This document shows positions 7,453 to 16,412 of a stretch of DNA of 35,640 nucleotides, one piece after another. The notes beneath the pieces are model-generated. The model was given only the letters and a program-made list of their open reading frames with translations, ran no database searches and was not told the DNA's origin. Numbering within the stretch: the stretch's first letter is position 1; each line of letters starts with the position of its first letter. The translations under genes and the position numbers were made by a program. Origin of the DNA: MGIIb-P sp963934015 (GTDB taxonomy: Archaea > Thermoplasmatota > Poseidoniia > Poseidoniales > Thalassarchaeaceae); NCBI GenBank assembly GCA_963934015.1, contig CAWVWT010000022.1, forward strand, positions 1 to 35,640, written 5' to 3'.

Positions 7453-10400
7453 CTGTAACACCTCTACGAATACCCAACCTTTCCTCGGCGTTCATTTGTA
7501 ATTGTCGTATACCGCCTGCGCGTTTTGATTCTTCGCGTATCTCTCGCCAAGCAATCATTCCAAGGACACTGCTTGCAATAATCATCGATGCAATAAAACT
7601 CAGAGCAATCATCAGCGCACAAAACAATCCGAAAGCTGCAAAGAAGCCCATCGGCGATAATGAAATAATGGCAAAACCTGTGACGTCAGAGACTGCTGAG
7701 CCAACCAAAGCCAATCCCGATGCACCACCCATGGCGACGAGAGATGAGTGTACTGAACGGCCTTTTTCACGTTCTTCTCGATAGCGTTCAACAACATGTA
7801 TTACGTAGTCGATTCCAACCCCCAAACTCATCGCTGCAATGGCCACTGTGACCATGTTCAGACCATACCCTGCAACTGCAATCATCCCGTAAAGCCAAAC
7901 GACTACAACCAAAATTGGGAAGGTGGTAATCACTGCGAAAGTAAGAGCGCGCTCGCCCCAGAAGAAATTCAACAGGAAAATGACAAGACCACAAATTCCA
8001 CCTACAGTTCCGCCATAAATTTGGCTCATGATTGCACCGATTGCAAAACCTGCAAGCAGGCCCCAAGTCGCGAGTAAAGCGACTTCCTCCTTGCCCCTGC
8101 GTAACGCTGCTGTAGATTGGTTGACACTGGGTCTAAAGCCCCACCACAACGTGATAAGGCAAAGATAAACACCCAAAATAAGTGTACCTTGAAGCTCATC
8201 TTGCATGCTTGATGCAGCAACATACCGAGTCACGGGAGATCCTGTGGAAATGGCCCATGTCACGGGATATTCATCGGAGGCAGTATCTAAACTTCTACGA
8301 ATTTCCATGTCACCGGTGGATAAATTTTCAAATGGTATCATGTCTTTTTCGAGTTCACCAAGAACCTGCTTTGTAATCGTAAATTGCTCTGGTTTGATGA
8401 TGCCCCATCGCATAGTCATACGATCATAGGTCGAATTGGTGCCATCGGCGCAAAGATGTGTAGCATTCGGGTTGAGTTCACACTCTGATGAAATGTACAA
8501 TTCTGGGATACTTGGAGGAATCTCAGGAATGATGCCCGCTGCAGGGATCCCATGTACTATCAAAAATCCATACAAAAATTGTAGACAACCTCGCGATGAA
8601 ACATCAGGTAATCCCGTCATGGAAAGACGTTCACAATTGACTCCGTTTCCAGGCATGGATTCATTCCAACCAGCACGGATAAATGGCTCTGGATTAGATG
8701 CCAAACTTCCCATCGCCCAGAACACCAGTTCATCGATGGCGTGTAATTCAATCTGACCCGTAGGCAATCTTGTGAATCGATTTGGATCATCTGCGCCTTC
8801 GACATTCATATTGGCACGCAATTCACTAATTGCAGCATATACATCGGGATTTAGCATGTCGCCTTCAATCAGTATCAACGCAGGTTCCCCCTCTGAACTG
8901 AATCTCTCATTGATGAGGAAAACTGATTGAGCGATTTCTGCTTCTTCATCCATGAAATCTTCAATTTTGAAATCACCTTCAAGAGATAGCATCACCGGGG
9001 TGGCAATGGCAGTCAAAATAATCGTAAAAACGAGAACGAAAGGAGCAGCCCAAGCCGAACCCCCTGAGATACGTGCCAACCAATGTTTGGGTACCAGATA
9101 CAATTGGTCCCCCGATTTTTCTTTGAGGCGGCCTCGGTTCTGCATCCAATTATCGATATCGTATCGTATCAACGGTGCCCAAAGGCCGGTCAAAACAAAC
9201 GCCGAGGCAACGCCCAATGCAGCCTCAAGTCCGAAGGAACGCAATGCAGGGATACTCGATGTTAGGTTGGCTGAGAAAGCAGCAATAGTCGTGAGAGATG
9301 TTAGCATAATGGCTCGACCCACGCGAAATAGGCTGGTATGAACCGCTTCATCGGTTGTTTTTCCAAGATTGCGTTCTTCCTTGTATCGATGAAGTGCGTG
9401 TAAACTATCATCAATTCCCAGGGCTAAAATGAGAATGGGAAGTAGGTTGCTGAACTGACTGCGGCTGATGATTTTGACATCGAGTGTGCTTCCAAGAATC
9501 ATGCCCCAACCAATCAATCCTTGCATCCACAATAAACTGAAACCAAGTGTCGTAGCCACAATTGCAACATCTGAAACTCGACGTAAACTACCCCATAATA
9601 AAATCAGAATACACATACACATCGTTGCGAGAAGAGTGATTGATTGCTGCAATTCACGGTTGACCTCAATATTGATTCCTGTTGGAGGGGCAATGAGTGA
9701 AACCGACTGTTGGTCTGTCACTCGGATATCCTGTTCAAGACTGAGCAATGCCCAATCTGCAGAACAAGGGCCCTCTCCGGATTCAATACTCCTCTGACAT
9801 TCTTCAGCAGTCAGTTTTGGTGGGGTTGTATACAGTTCAAGACCATGCCAAGTCATTGAACCAGATTCTGAGCGGGCATCACCCCAAACAAAGGTATACC
9901 CTGAATTGATCATTTCTTCTTTATCCAATTGGATCAGGATCCATGTCGATGAAGCAGACCAACGCCCAGGCATCCAAATCGCATTCGTAAAAGTGCCATC
10001 CTCGCTGACCTGGCCATTAACTGGCCCAATAACCGGACTATCGGAATCGGGAAGAAAGGCGCGATCGGTGGTCGTCCAGCGCAAAAATACACTGGGTTTG
10101 GCAAGAATCATACGATTGGCTGCCAAATCGATGTGCGATTGTGTCAAGTTTTCATCGCCAAATCGCAGACATTCCAATATCCCACAATCAGACCAATTCG
10201 TTAGAGGTTCAACGATATTGCCAAAAGGATCTGTGGCTGAACGGGTCAACAATGACCGGTTGTCCATGAATGCTTCAAATTGCTCGAATAATGAGAGTGT
10301 CCCATTTGCACTCTCACCGGTCAATTCACTGACGATTGGGCGATAAAATTGTGCAAGTGGGTTGGAGCGAGCAACCATGATTTTCTGCTCAAGTTCACGT

Positions 10401-10798
10401 AGGAATGTCAGATTGAAGACGCCTCCTTCAGGTATTCCTTCACCTGAAAACCCCTCGGCATCCCCTTGGAATGGCGCGATTTCTTGCGGAGTGGGTAAGG
10501 CCAATCGGTCTGGGTTCCCGTCGGCATCCGTATGTGGTGCTTGGTTACCATTCTCAATAAATGAAGGATCTCGAATCGAAACCACAAAACCGACTGTCAA
10601 TTCCTTGGATGAAAATTCGATATCAATGACATTCTCAGCATCCATTTCAGGGCTATCCATATCATAGGATTCAACATCGATTGGCGTCAAAGTTTGCAAC
10701 AATCCGGGAACCATGAGCACTGAAATAAAAATGATGGCGATGTGAAATTTTGACTTGTTTAAAATTGCAAAATCGGCTACACTCGAGAAGTTCCTCAT
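7445..10798 (-). CDS. MMPL/RND-superfamily exporter (Patched-like, duplicated)
   Basis: A 1117-residue membrane protein with the internal duplication of the RND superfamily. Each half has one helix, a large extracytoplasmic domain (about 40-380 and about 600-880), then a cluster of five helices. The proton-relay helices carry LALGIDDSLHALHRY (first half) and LGVGIDYVIHVVERYREER (second half), the MMPL GIDD/GIDY signatures. Relatives export lipids, hopanoids or siderophores, or contain sterol-sensing domains; substrate is unknown here, with membrane or surface lipid transport the best guess. It starts at ATG 10798, close behind a TATA-like box at 10829-10838, and overlaps DUF971 at its end. 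Confidence 0.9.
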   Translation of the reverse strand: MRNFSSVADFAILNKSKFHIAIIFISVLMVPGLLQTLTPIDVESYDMDSPEMDAENVIDIEFSSKELTVGFVVSIRDPSFIENGNQAPHTDADGNPDRLALPTPQEIAPFQGDAEGFSGEGIPEGGVFNLTFLRELEQKIMVARSNPLAQFYRPIVSELTGESANGTLSLFEQFEAFMDNRSLLTRSATDPFGNIVEPLTNWSDCGILECLRFGDENLTQSHIDLAANRMILAKPSVFLRWTTTDRAFLPDSDSPVIGPVNGQVSEDGTFTNAIWMPGRWSASSTWILIQLDKEEMINSGYTFVWGDARSESGSMTWHGLELYTTPPKLTAEECQRSIESGEGPCSADWALLSLEQDIRVTDQQSVSLIAPPTGINIEVNRELQQSITLLATMCMCILILLWGSLRRVSDVAIVATTLGFSLLWMQGLIGWGMILGSTLDVKIISRSQFSNLLPILILALGIDDSLHALHRYKEERNLGKTTDEAVHTSLFRVGRAIMLTSLTTIAAFSANLTSSIPALRSFGLEAALGVASAFVLTGLWAPLIRYDIDNWMQNRGRLKEKSGDQLYLVPKHWLARISGGSAWAAPFVLVFTIILTAIATPVMLSLEGDFKIEDFMDEEAEIAQSVFLINERFSSEGEPALILIEGDMLNPDVYAAISELRANMNVEGADDPNRFTRLPTGQIELHAIDELVFWAMGSLASNPEPFIRAGWNESMPGNGVNCERLSMTGLPDVSSRGCLQFLYGFLIVHGIPAAGIIPEIPPSIPELYISSECELNPNATHLCADGTNSTYDRMTMRWGIIKPEQFTITKQVLGELEKDMIPFENLSTGDMEIRRSLDTASDEYPVTWAISTGSPVTRYVAASSMQDELQGTLILGVYLCLITLWWGFRPSVNQSTAALRRGKEEVALLATWGLLAGFAIGAIMSQIYGGTVGGICGLVIFLLNFFWGERALTFAVITTFPILVVVVWLYGMIAVAGYGLNMVTVAIAAMSLGVGIDYVIHVVERYREEREKGRSVHSSLVAMGGASGLALVGSAVSDVTGFAIISLSPMGFFAAFGLFCALMIALSFIASMIIASSVLGMIAWREIREESKRAGGIRQLQMNAEERLGIRRGVTDE

Positions 10799-10806
10799 GA
10801 TGTCCG

Positions 10807-10821
10807 CCGGCCGTAGGCCGG
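10807..10821. repeat. GC palindrome between dnaJ-like gene and RND exporter
   Basis: CCGGCC-GTA-GGCCGG, 6-bp arms with a 3-nt loop, nine bases before the exporter ATG and 26 bases past the dnaJ stop on the minus strand. With a TATA box at 10829-10838, it would span the transcription start of the exporter. No T-tract follows. Confidence 0.55.
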
Positions 10822-10828
10822 AGAGTCG

Positions 10829-10838
10829 GGTATAAGGG
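10829..10838 (-). promoter_or_regulatory. TATA-like box of the RND exporter
   Basis: Minus-strand CCCTTATACC, centred about 35 bases from the exporter ATG at 10798. Transcription would begin around 10805-10810, giving a nearly leaderless mRNA, consistent with the absence of a ribosome site. Confidence 0.45.
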
Positions 10839-10846
10839 AGTGTCCA

Positions 10847-11770
10847 TCACATGCCCGCTTCTCGAAGCGCTGCCAAAGCTGCTTCCTGAGCGGGCGTCAA
10901 AGACTCTGGTTCATCGAGTGTAAATTCAATGTCCAAATCTGCTCCTGCATAACCCATTTTTGGCAAACGTTTTCGGTCACCTATTCGGGTCGCTACGGCA
11001 ACTTTTACCGAGACTGTTTTCCCCGCTGGTGTCGATACACGGACCTCACCTCCCAGCATGAGTGTTGAATATGAAACTACGACTTCTTGGATGAGGTGTT
11101 CGCCCTCCCACCGGCGACCTTCTTCAGCATCGATCCGAAGTGTGACAGTCAAATCTCCAGGTTCACCCGCCGGATGTTCATTACCCATCTTTGGAAGCTT
11201 GAGTTGCTGCCCATGTTTTGCCCCCTTTGGAACATTCAATGTAAGGCGGGTTTTCTTACGCCGAACACCAAGATTTGTGCAATGTACACACCCCCTTGCA
11301 GTACACTCAGAACAACGTACCAATCGATTGTGTGTGAACTGTACTTTACCCCCTTCCAATGCACGCTCAATATCAATATCGAGTGGGGCGGAAATATTGG
11401 CACCTTTTGCTGTTTGAGCCGGTGCTGCACGCGATTGTCCGGCAAACGGTGAAGCCGCCTGAGGACGTCCACCACCTCCCATGAACTGACGAAGGAGGTC
11501 GTCTATTCCCATTCCACCCGTGCCACCGGGCATACCACCCATGCCACCGAAAGCCTGTTTCATCTGTTGTTCTTCATCAAATTGCCGACGCTTTTCAGGT
11601 GTCTCCAATTTCTCCCATGCATTTTGAACCGCTTTGAACCGTTCTTCGGCAGCAGAATCGTCTGGATTACGATCAGGATGATATTGGCGCGCCAACTTCC
11701 GAAAGTTGCGTTTTATTTCCGCATGGGGAGCATCTTTCGAGACTCCGAGTGTGCGATAGGGGTCCGGCAT
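10847..11770 (-). CDS. DnaJ/Hsp40-like co-chaperone with reduced zinc centre
   Basis: About 307 residues. The J domain (residues 3-66) contains YHPDRN with the HPD tripeptide (31-33) that stimulates Hsp70/DnaK ATPase. A Gly/Met-rich linker (about 75-105) follows, then the two beta-barrel substrate-binding domains ending in a short helical tail. Canonical DnaJ has four CxxCxGxG repeats (8 Cys, two zincs). Here only one four-cysteine centre remains (C153-x2-C156 ... C161-x2-C164), so it is intermediate between DnaJ and CbpA types. The frame is open to TTG at 11809; ATG 11770 places the J domain right at the N terminus and is preferred. No dnaK or grpE is adjacent. Divergent from the amidohydrolase. 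Confidence 0.88.
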   Translation of the reverse strand: MPDPYRTLGVSKDAPHAEIKRNFRKLARQYHPDRNPDDSAAEERFKAVQNAWEKLETPEKRRQFDEEQQMKQAFGGMGGMPGGTGGMGIDDLLRQFMGGGGRPQAASPFAGQSRAAPAQTAKGANISAPLDIDIERALEGGKVQFTHNRLVRCSECTARGCVHCTNLGVRRKKTRLTLNVPKGAKHGQQLKLPKMGNEHPAGEPGDLTVTLRIDAEEGRRWEGEHLIQEVVVSYSTLMLGGEVRVSTPAGKTVSVKVAVATRIGDRKRLPKMGYAGADLDIEFTLDEPESLTPAQEAALAALREAGM

Positions 11771-11817
11771 CAACCGTCCATCGAGGGGACTGATTTCAAG
11801 TTGAGGCAAGAACAGTC

Positions 11818-13107
11818 ATGAAGGGCCGATTTTCTCAACCCTTCATGGCGGACGAGACGAGTGGGCTTGTTCGCTATACAGATTCGTGGCTCATCGATGT
11901 TGATGGGCGCCCTCATCAAGGTGATTTTATCCTTCGACCTGATGGCGATTGGCTTCGAAGTATAGGTGACGAAGATGTTGAATTCCAAGTGGATGGAGAA
12001 GGGCGTTTGCTGACCAGAGCCTTCCAAAATTGGCATACCCATTTGGCAATGGTTCTGAATCGGTCTATGGGTGAAGGATTGCCATTGATGCGATGGCTTG
12101 AAGAGAGTATTTTCCCGACCGAAAAGGGATTGACTCCTGAATTTGTTGAAATCGGTACCAAGGCTGCAGCTGCTGAACTCATCGCCACTGGAACTTCGTT
12201 TGCCTGCGACATGTATTATCATCCCGAAGTGGTAGGTGAGGTTCTCGCTGAGAGTGGGCTCCGCGGCATTGTTTGTGGACCTATCACCGATGGGTTAACA
12301 CCGAATTTCAGAGCAGGTTCAGGTGACGCTCTAAGACACGTCGAAGGTTTGGTTCGCAATGGCTCATCAGCACCTGATCGGGTGACGTTTGGTATCGCAA
12401 CACATTCAGTGTATTCTTGCACCGAGGAATTACTGAAAAAGGCTGCTGACGTGTCGAATGCTACCGGATGTACGCTGAGTATTCACACCTCTGAAACTCG
12501 ACAAGAGGTGGCAGATTGCCATGCTGAACATGGTATGTATCCAATCGAATATTTGGATAGCATTGGCTATTTCCAAGAAGGAACTGTTTGTGCCCACTGC
12601 GGTTGGGTTACCAAACGTGAAATGCGGATCCTTGCAGAATATGATGTGCATGCTGTTCATTGTCCCATCAGTAATCAAAAATTGGCCACTGGCGGAACTA
12701 TGTCCTATCCAGCAATGATCGAAGCTGGTGTTGATGTTCGGTTGGGAACGGATGGTGCTGCGAGCAACAATGCTCTCGACATGCGGGCCGAAATGAAAGC
12801 GGCCAGTTTAATTCAAAGACACGATCACTGGGATGCCACATTGTTGGATCCAGTTCAAACCTACGAATTGGGTGTGAGGGGCTCGAAGGATTGGGTTGCT
12901 TGGAATCTCAACGATATACGCATGCGGCCTATTGGGCGCGATGGGCGAAGATTATTGGCGAATTTAATTTACAGTAATGGTAATTGTCTCGATATGTGGG
13001 TCGATGGACGTCCTCTACGCCGAGATGGGGAAACGCTTACGATCAACGAAAAAATAGTATTTGAACAATTGGAAAATGCCGTCCAAACGTACTATGCGAA
13101 AGTGTAG
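11818..13107 (+). CDS. amidohydrolase-superfamily deaminase (MTA/SAH deaminase-like)
   Basis: A 429-residue member of the metal-dependent amidohydrolase superfamily closest in motif to the ATZ/TRZ and S-adenosylhomocysteine/5'-methylthioadenosine deaminase group. Metal and catalytic residues are visible: NWHTH (His73, His75), IHTSE (His223, Glu226), CAHCGW (His260) and GTDGAASNN (Asp312). LPLMRWLEESIFPTE corresponds to the substrate-contact segment of MtaD-like enzymes. The C-terminal part is atypical: the usual GA-x-x-LG ... GSLEVGKxADLV block closing the beta sandwich reads instead GVRGSKDWVAW ... GRRLLANLIYSNGNCLDMWVDG. Purine-nucleoside salvage is a reasonable expectation, not proven. First gene of the long plus-strand run; divergent from dnaJ with only 47 bases between. 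Confidence 0.85.
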   Translation: MKGRFSQPFMADETSGLVRYTDSWLIDVDGRPHQGDFILRPDGDWLRSIGDEDVEFQVDGEGRLLTRAFQNWHTHLAMVLNRSMGEGLPLMRWLEESIFPTEKGLTPEFVEIGTKAAAAELIATGTSFACDMYYHPEVVGEVLAESGLRGIVCGPITDGLTPNFRAGSGDALRHVEGLVRNGSSAPDRVTFGIATHSVYSCTEELLKKAADVSNATGCTLSIHTSETRQEVADCHAEHGMYPIEYLDSIGYFQEGTVCAHCGWVTKREMRILAEYDVHAVHCPISNQKLATGGTMSYPAMIEAGVDVRLGTDGAASNNALDMRAEMKAASLIQRHDHWDATLLDPVQTYELGVRGSKDWVAWNLNDIRMRPIGRDGRRLLANLIYSNGNCLDMWVDGRPLRRDGETLTINEKIVFEQLENAVQTYYAKV

Positions 13108-13116
13108 GTGAAGGTA

Positions 13117-14136
13117 ATGAAAGGGACCGCACTCAGTTTGATAATTCTTCTATTGCTAACCTCACTCGCCGGTTGCTTTGGTGGGGAAGAGCCGGATTCA
13201 ACACCTCCGTTAGAAGATATTCGACTCAATCACCTAACAATGAAAGGAACGCATAACTCGTATCACGTCAAAACACCTGGTGTCTCGATACTCAACCCAG
13301 AGAACAACTACACCCACGCAGAACTCAATGTGCAGGCTGACAGATTGGGGGTCAGGCAATTCGAACTTGATGTTCACTACATTCCAGGTATTGGTCTGCG
13401 TGTATACCACACGACATTAGATCCTTCAACCAATTGTGATGGGTTCTCCGGTTGCATGAATGTACTTCTTAACTGGTCAAATGAAAATTCACAACACGCA
13501 CCTCTATGGATATTTGTCGAACCGAAAAATTTGCCAGTCGTTGTTGATGAATTGGATATATTGGAAATGATACAAGATGAAATTGCTGCAACATGGCCGT
13601 CAAACAAAACGATTACACCGGCAGATGTACAGGGGAGCGCAACAGATTTGCGTACAGCGATTACCACTGAAGGATGGCCGACACTTGAAGCAAGTCGGGG
13701 GAAGACACTCTTCGTCCTGCTGGACAAGACTGAGATTCGTGACATCTATATTGAACGGAATCCAACATTAGAAAACCAGACGATGTTCGCAATCGTCGAA
13801 GAAAACCATTCTCTGGCAAGTGTGATTTCTTTTGTCAATCCGGATACGCATGGAGATCGGCTTCGAAATGCTTTGGATTTGGGTTTCATGGTGCGCACAC
13901 GTCCGGATGAAGCGACTAACGAAGCGCAAGAGATGAATTATTCCCGATTTCACCTAGCATTGGATACAGGAGCGAATTTCATCACAACTGATTTCCCTGG
14001 TAACGACATGGAGGTCAATTACGCGATTTGGTTGCCCGAGGGGCCGGTCATGTGTAACTCTCGAATATCCCCAAGCCATTGTGATGCCAGAGATATCGAA
14101 CCGTGGGGAAACTATACTCCAATCTCAGTGGGCTAA
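13117..14136 (+). CDS. secreted lipoprotein, Ca-dependent PI-PLC-like phosphodiesterase
   Basis: A 339-residue lipoprotein with a signal ending in LTSLAGC (lipobox, Cys20), so probably anchored outside the cell. The mature part matches the bacterial Ca2+-dependent phosphoinositide phospholipase C family (TIM barrel): MKGTHNSYH has candidate catalytic His46, FELDVH holds acidic Ca/His ligands, LRVYHTTLD gives candidate His98, and LWIFVEPK and ITTDFPG appear later in the barrel. Substrate is unknown; it may cut phosphodiester headgroups of surface lipids or polymers. ATG 13117 is chosen over GTG 13108 because GGTGA lies five bases upstream and the signal peptide then starts cleanly. Spacing to neighbours is 9 and 3 bases. 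Confidence 0.8.
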   Translation: MKGTALSLIILLLLTSLAGCFGGEEPDSTPPLEDIRLNHLTMKGTHNSYHVKTPGVSILNPENNYTHAELNVQADRLGVRQFELDVHYIPGIGLRVYHTTLDPSTNCDGFSGCMNVLLNWSNENSQHAPLWIFVEPKNLPVVVDELDILEMIQDEIAATWPSNKTITPADVQGSATDLRTAITTEGWPTLEASRGKTLFVLLDKTEIRDIYIERNPTLENQTMFAIVEENHSLASVISFVNPDTHGDRLRNALDLGFMVRTRPDEATNEAQEMNYSRFHLALDTGANFITTDFPGNDMEVNYAIWLPEGPVMCNSRISPSHCDARDIEPWGNYTPISVG

Positions 14137-14139
14137 GGG

Positions 14140-15366
14140 ATGCCTTCATGGACAAGTTCTGCTCAGGTAGAGTTGAGTGAGATGTCCGAGGATACTGCTA
14201 TCGACGAACAAGAGTTCGAAGGATGGGGTCAGATGCTCGATGCCATCCATCCGCTCAAGGTGAAATTGAACCTGCTTCTTTTGGCCATTCCATTTACACT
14301 CTATGCAAAATATGTTGCGCATGATCCAGTGTTGACATTCGTATCATCAATGATTGCAATTATGCCACTCGCTTTTCTCATGGGCCAGGCAACCGAGCAA
14401 ATCGCACTGCGCACAAGTGAATCCGTCGGTGGTTTACTGAACGCAACATTTGGCAACGCCGCTGAAATGATCATCGCGGGCATGGCCATCTTTGCAGCTG
14501 CTGAAGCTTACTCAAACAATGATACTGCCACAGGCGATGACATGGTACAGATTGTCAAGGCCTCCTTGATTGGTTCGATTCTAGGTAACCTTCTTCTCGT
14601 TCTCGGTCTCGCATTTGTGTGGGGCGGAATCCATCACAAAGTGCAATCATTCTCGACGGCTGCCGTGGGTGCAAATGGCTCTCTGCTGCTCCTCGCTGTG
14701 ATTACGCTTACTTTGCCTACTGCCTACGGTTTTCTTCCAGAAGCAAGCCAAAAGACTGATGGATTGGTGGACCTTTCACACGCAGCGGCAGTCATCCTAA
14801 TCGCACTGTATGGACTGTTCCTCTTATTCCAACTACGCACGCACCATGAATTATTTGCGACCGATGGAACACACGAGCACGAAGATCCTAGAATGTCACA
14901 ACGTGAGGCTATTGTCCTCCTGTTGGGGGCTACAGCCATTCTCGGGTGGATGGCTGAAATTCTTGTTCACTCTGTCTCTGAAGGTGGAGACGCACTCGGA
15001 TTAGAACCATTGTTCATCGGTGTGATTCTTCTACCATTTTTTGGAAATGCAGCGGAACACTTCACCGCTGTCACCGTCGCCAAACGAGACAAGATGGATC
15101 TGTCTTTTGCAATCGCTGTTGGGTCCTCAACTCAGATTGCGGTATTCGTTGCTCCACTGATGATTCTACTCGCGTGGCTGGTCAATGTCCCACTAACATT
15201 TGAATTTGGAATGTTTGAAACAATCGCCGTATTCTTGTCGGTGTTAATTGCCAATGCAATCGCATCCGATGGAAAGAGCAATTGGCTCGAAGGCGCGATG
15301 TTGCTCGGTACCTATGCTATCATGGCGATTGCATTTTTGCTCATTCAGGATGTGCCTACACCATGA
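14140..15366 (+). CDS. Ca2+/H+ antiporter, CaCA superfamily (Cax/ChaA-like)
   Basis: A 408-residue membrane protein with about 11 helices and the two inverted alpha repeats of the CaCA superfamily: GLLNATFGNAAEMIIAGMAI (alpha-1) and LLPFFGNAAEHFTAVTVAKR (alpha-2). Both carry the GNAAE core whose Glu residues bind cation, as in VCX1/CAX proteins. It would drive Ca2+ (or Mn2+) out of the cytoplasm against H+. The N-terminal 35 residues are acidic and cytoplasmic (SEDTAIDEQEFEGWGQ). ATG is three bases after the lipoprotein stop, and its own stop overlaps the next ATG (ATGA), indicating an operon. Possibly linked to the Ca-dependent enzyme upstream (inference). Confidence 0.9.
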   Translation: MPSWTSSAQVELSEMSEDTAIDEQEFEGWGQMLDAIHPLKVKLNLLLLAIPFTLYAKYVAHDPVLTFVSSMIAIMPLAFLMGQATEQIALRTSESVGGLLNATFGNAAEMIIAGMAIFAAAEAYSNNDTATGDDMVQIVKASLIGSILGNLLLVLGLAFVWGGIHHKVQSFSTAAVGANGSLLLLAVITLTLPTAYGFLPEASQKTDGLVDLSHAAAVILIALYGLFLLFQLRTHHELFATDGTHEHEDPRMSQREAIVLLLGATAILGWMAEILVHSVSEGGDALGLEPLFIGVILLPFFGNAAEHFTAVTVAKRDKMDLSFAIAVGSSTQIAVFVAPLMILLAWLVNVPLTFEFGMFETIAVFLSVLIANAIASDGKSNWLEGAMLLGTYAIMAIAFLLIQDVPTP

Positions 15367-15878
15367 AACGGGTGATCTTACTCATTGCTAGTGGAATCTG
15401 CGCAATACTCATGATTGGTGGAATGATTGGATACACCTACGAAGATTCAATCGAAGACGTACCTGTACCAATGACGGGGACTGCAGTGGGATTCGCGAAT
15501 GAACCGCTCACAGAGAGTGCCATTCCTTCAGCACTGATCAGTCCTGAATTAACAATCACTTGGAAGGCGAATGTCTGGGTTGGATTGGTAACACATGAAG
15601 AATACAAGCGATGCGCACCAAGTGATGGGGTTTCAACGACATGTGGTCCTACAACGACGGATTTCGCTGCTGGTGGACCAAGTTCGAAAGAGGCGAAGAC
15701 ATTCACATTCGATATTGGTGATGGTGTGTATTATCCGGTCGACGGACAATCGTTTGGTGGAACAGAATCTAGTGTTGATGTGGATTACAGTGTCAAGGTC
15801 ACTCTGGCATGGCCAGTAATTCTCTTTCTCGGTGCACTAGGAACTGGACTGCAGGTTCTCGGATTTCGGCTGCGTTAG
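15363..15878 (+). CDS. two-span membrane protein with extracellular domain, unknown function
   Basis: A 171-residue protein. It has an N-terminal membrane helix (residues 4-25), a roughly 110-residue extracytoplasmic beta-rich domain with one cysteine pair (RCAPSDG...TTCGP), and a C-terminal membrane helix (AWPVILFLGALGTGLQVLGF) ending in basic residues. The frame is open further upstream inside the antiporter gene, but the ATG at 15363 overlapping the antiporter stop (ATGA) gives a clean topogenic N terminus. No family recognised. Co-translation suggests association with the antiporter or a surface complex (inference). Confidence 0.7.
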   Translation: MKRVILLIASGICAILMIGGMIGYTYEDSIEDVPVPMTGTAVGFANEPLTESAIPSALISPELTITWKANVWVGLVTHEEYKRCAPSDGVSTTCGPTTTDFAAGGPSSKEAKTFTFDIGDGVYYPVDGQSFGGTESSVDVDYSVKVTLAWPVILFLGALGTGLQVLGFRLR

Positions 15879-15896
15879 GAATACTGTGGTGGGCCA

Positions 15897-16412
15897 ATGA
15901 CTGGGATTCGAATTGCTGTCACTGGCACACCTGGGGCCGGTAAAACTGCTTTTTGTTCAGCTTCAAAAATACGTGTCATGACCATGGAAGAAATTGCTAG
16001 CAGTCACGATTGCCTCGGTGAGGTCGAAGAAGATGGGGCAGCTCCAATCGATATGGAGAAATTGACTACTATCGTAACTTGGCCTGATGTTGATACACTC
16101 CTCATCGATGGTCACCTCTCACATTTGCTTCCTGTCGATGCAATTATCCTCATTCGATGCCATCCATCAACCCTCAGAAATCGTTTGGCCGAGCGTAATT
16201 ATTCGCAATCAAAAATCGATGAGAATGTGGAGTGTGAATTAATTGGAGTCATCTCTGCAGAATGTCTAGCTCCACCTTGTCTAGAACTAGATTCGGTCAT
16301 TGGGATTGAGACGATGATTGCCAATGCTGAGCGCTGGATAACAGATGGGTTCAAACCCCGTCGACCAAACGAAGGTATTGACTGGATTGGACTAATCCAC
16401 GGAGATGATTGA
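15897..16412 (+). CDS. AK6/Fap7-type adenylate kinase-like NTPase
   Basis: A 171-residue P-loop protein. GTPGAGKT (10-17) is the Walker A loop; LLIDGHLSHLLPVD and the lid segment LRNRLAERNYSQSKIDENVECE are characteristic of the AK6/Fap7 branch, which in eukaryotes and archaea acts with uS11 in late small-subunit maturation and has adenylate kinase/ATPase activity. The region between P-loop and core is shorter than in typical AK6. ATG has GGTGGG upstream. The next gene begins immediately after the stop; a pairing of this kinase with a CDP-alcohol phosphotransferase is common in archaea. Confidence 0.85.
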   Translation: MTGIRIAVTGTPGAGKTAFCSASKIRVMTMEEIASSHDCLGEVEEDGAAPIDMEKLTTIVTWPDVDTLLIDGHLSHLLPVDAIILIRCHPSTLRNRLAERNYSQSKIDENVECELIGVISAECLAPPCLELDSVIGIETMIANAERWITDGFKPRRPNEGIDWIGLIHGDD

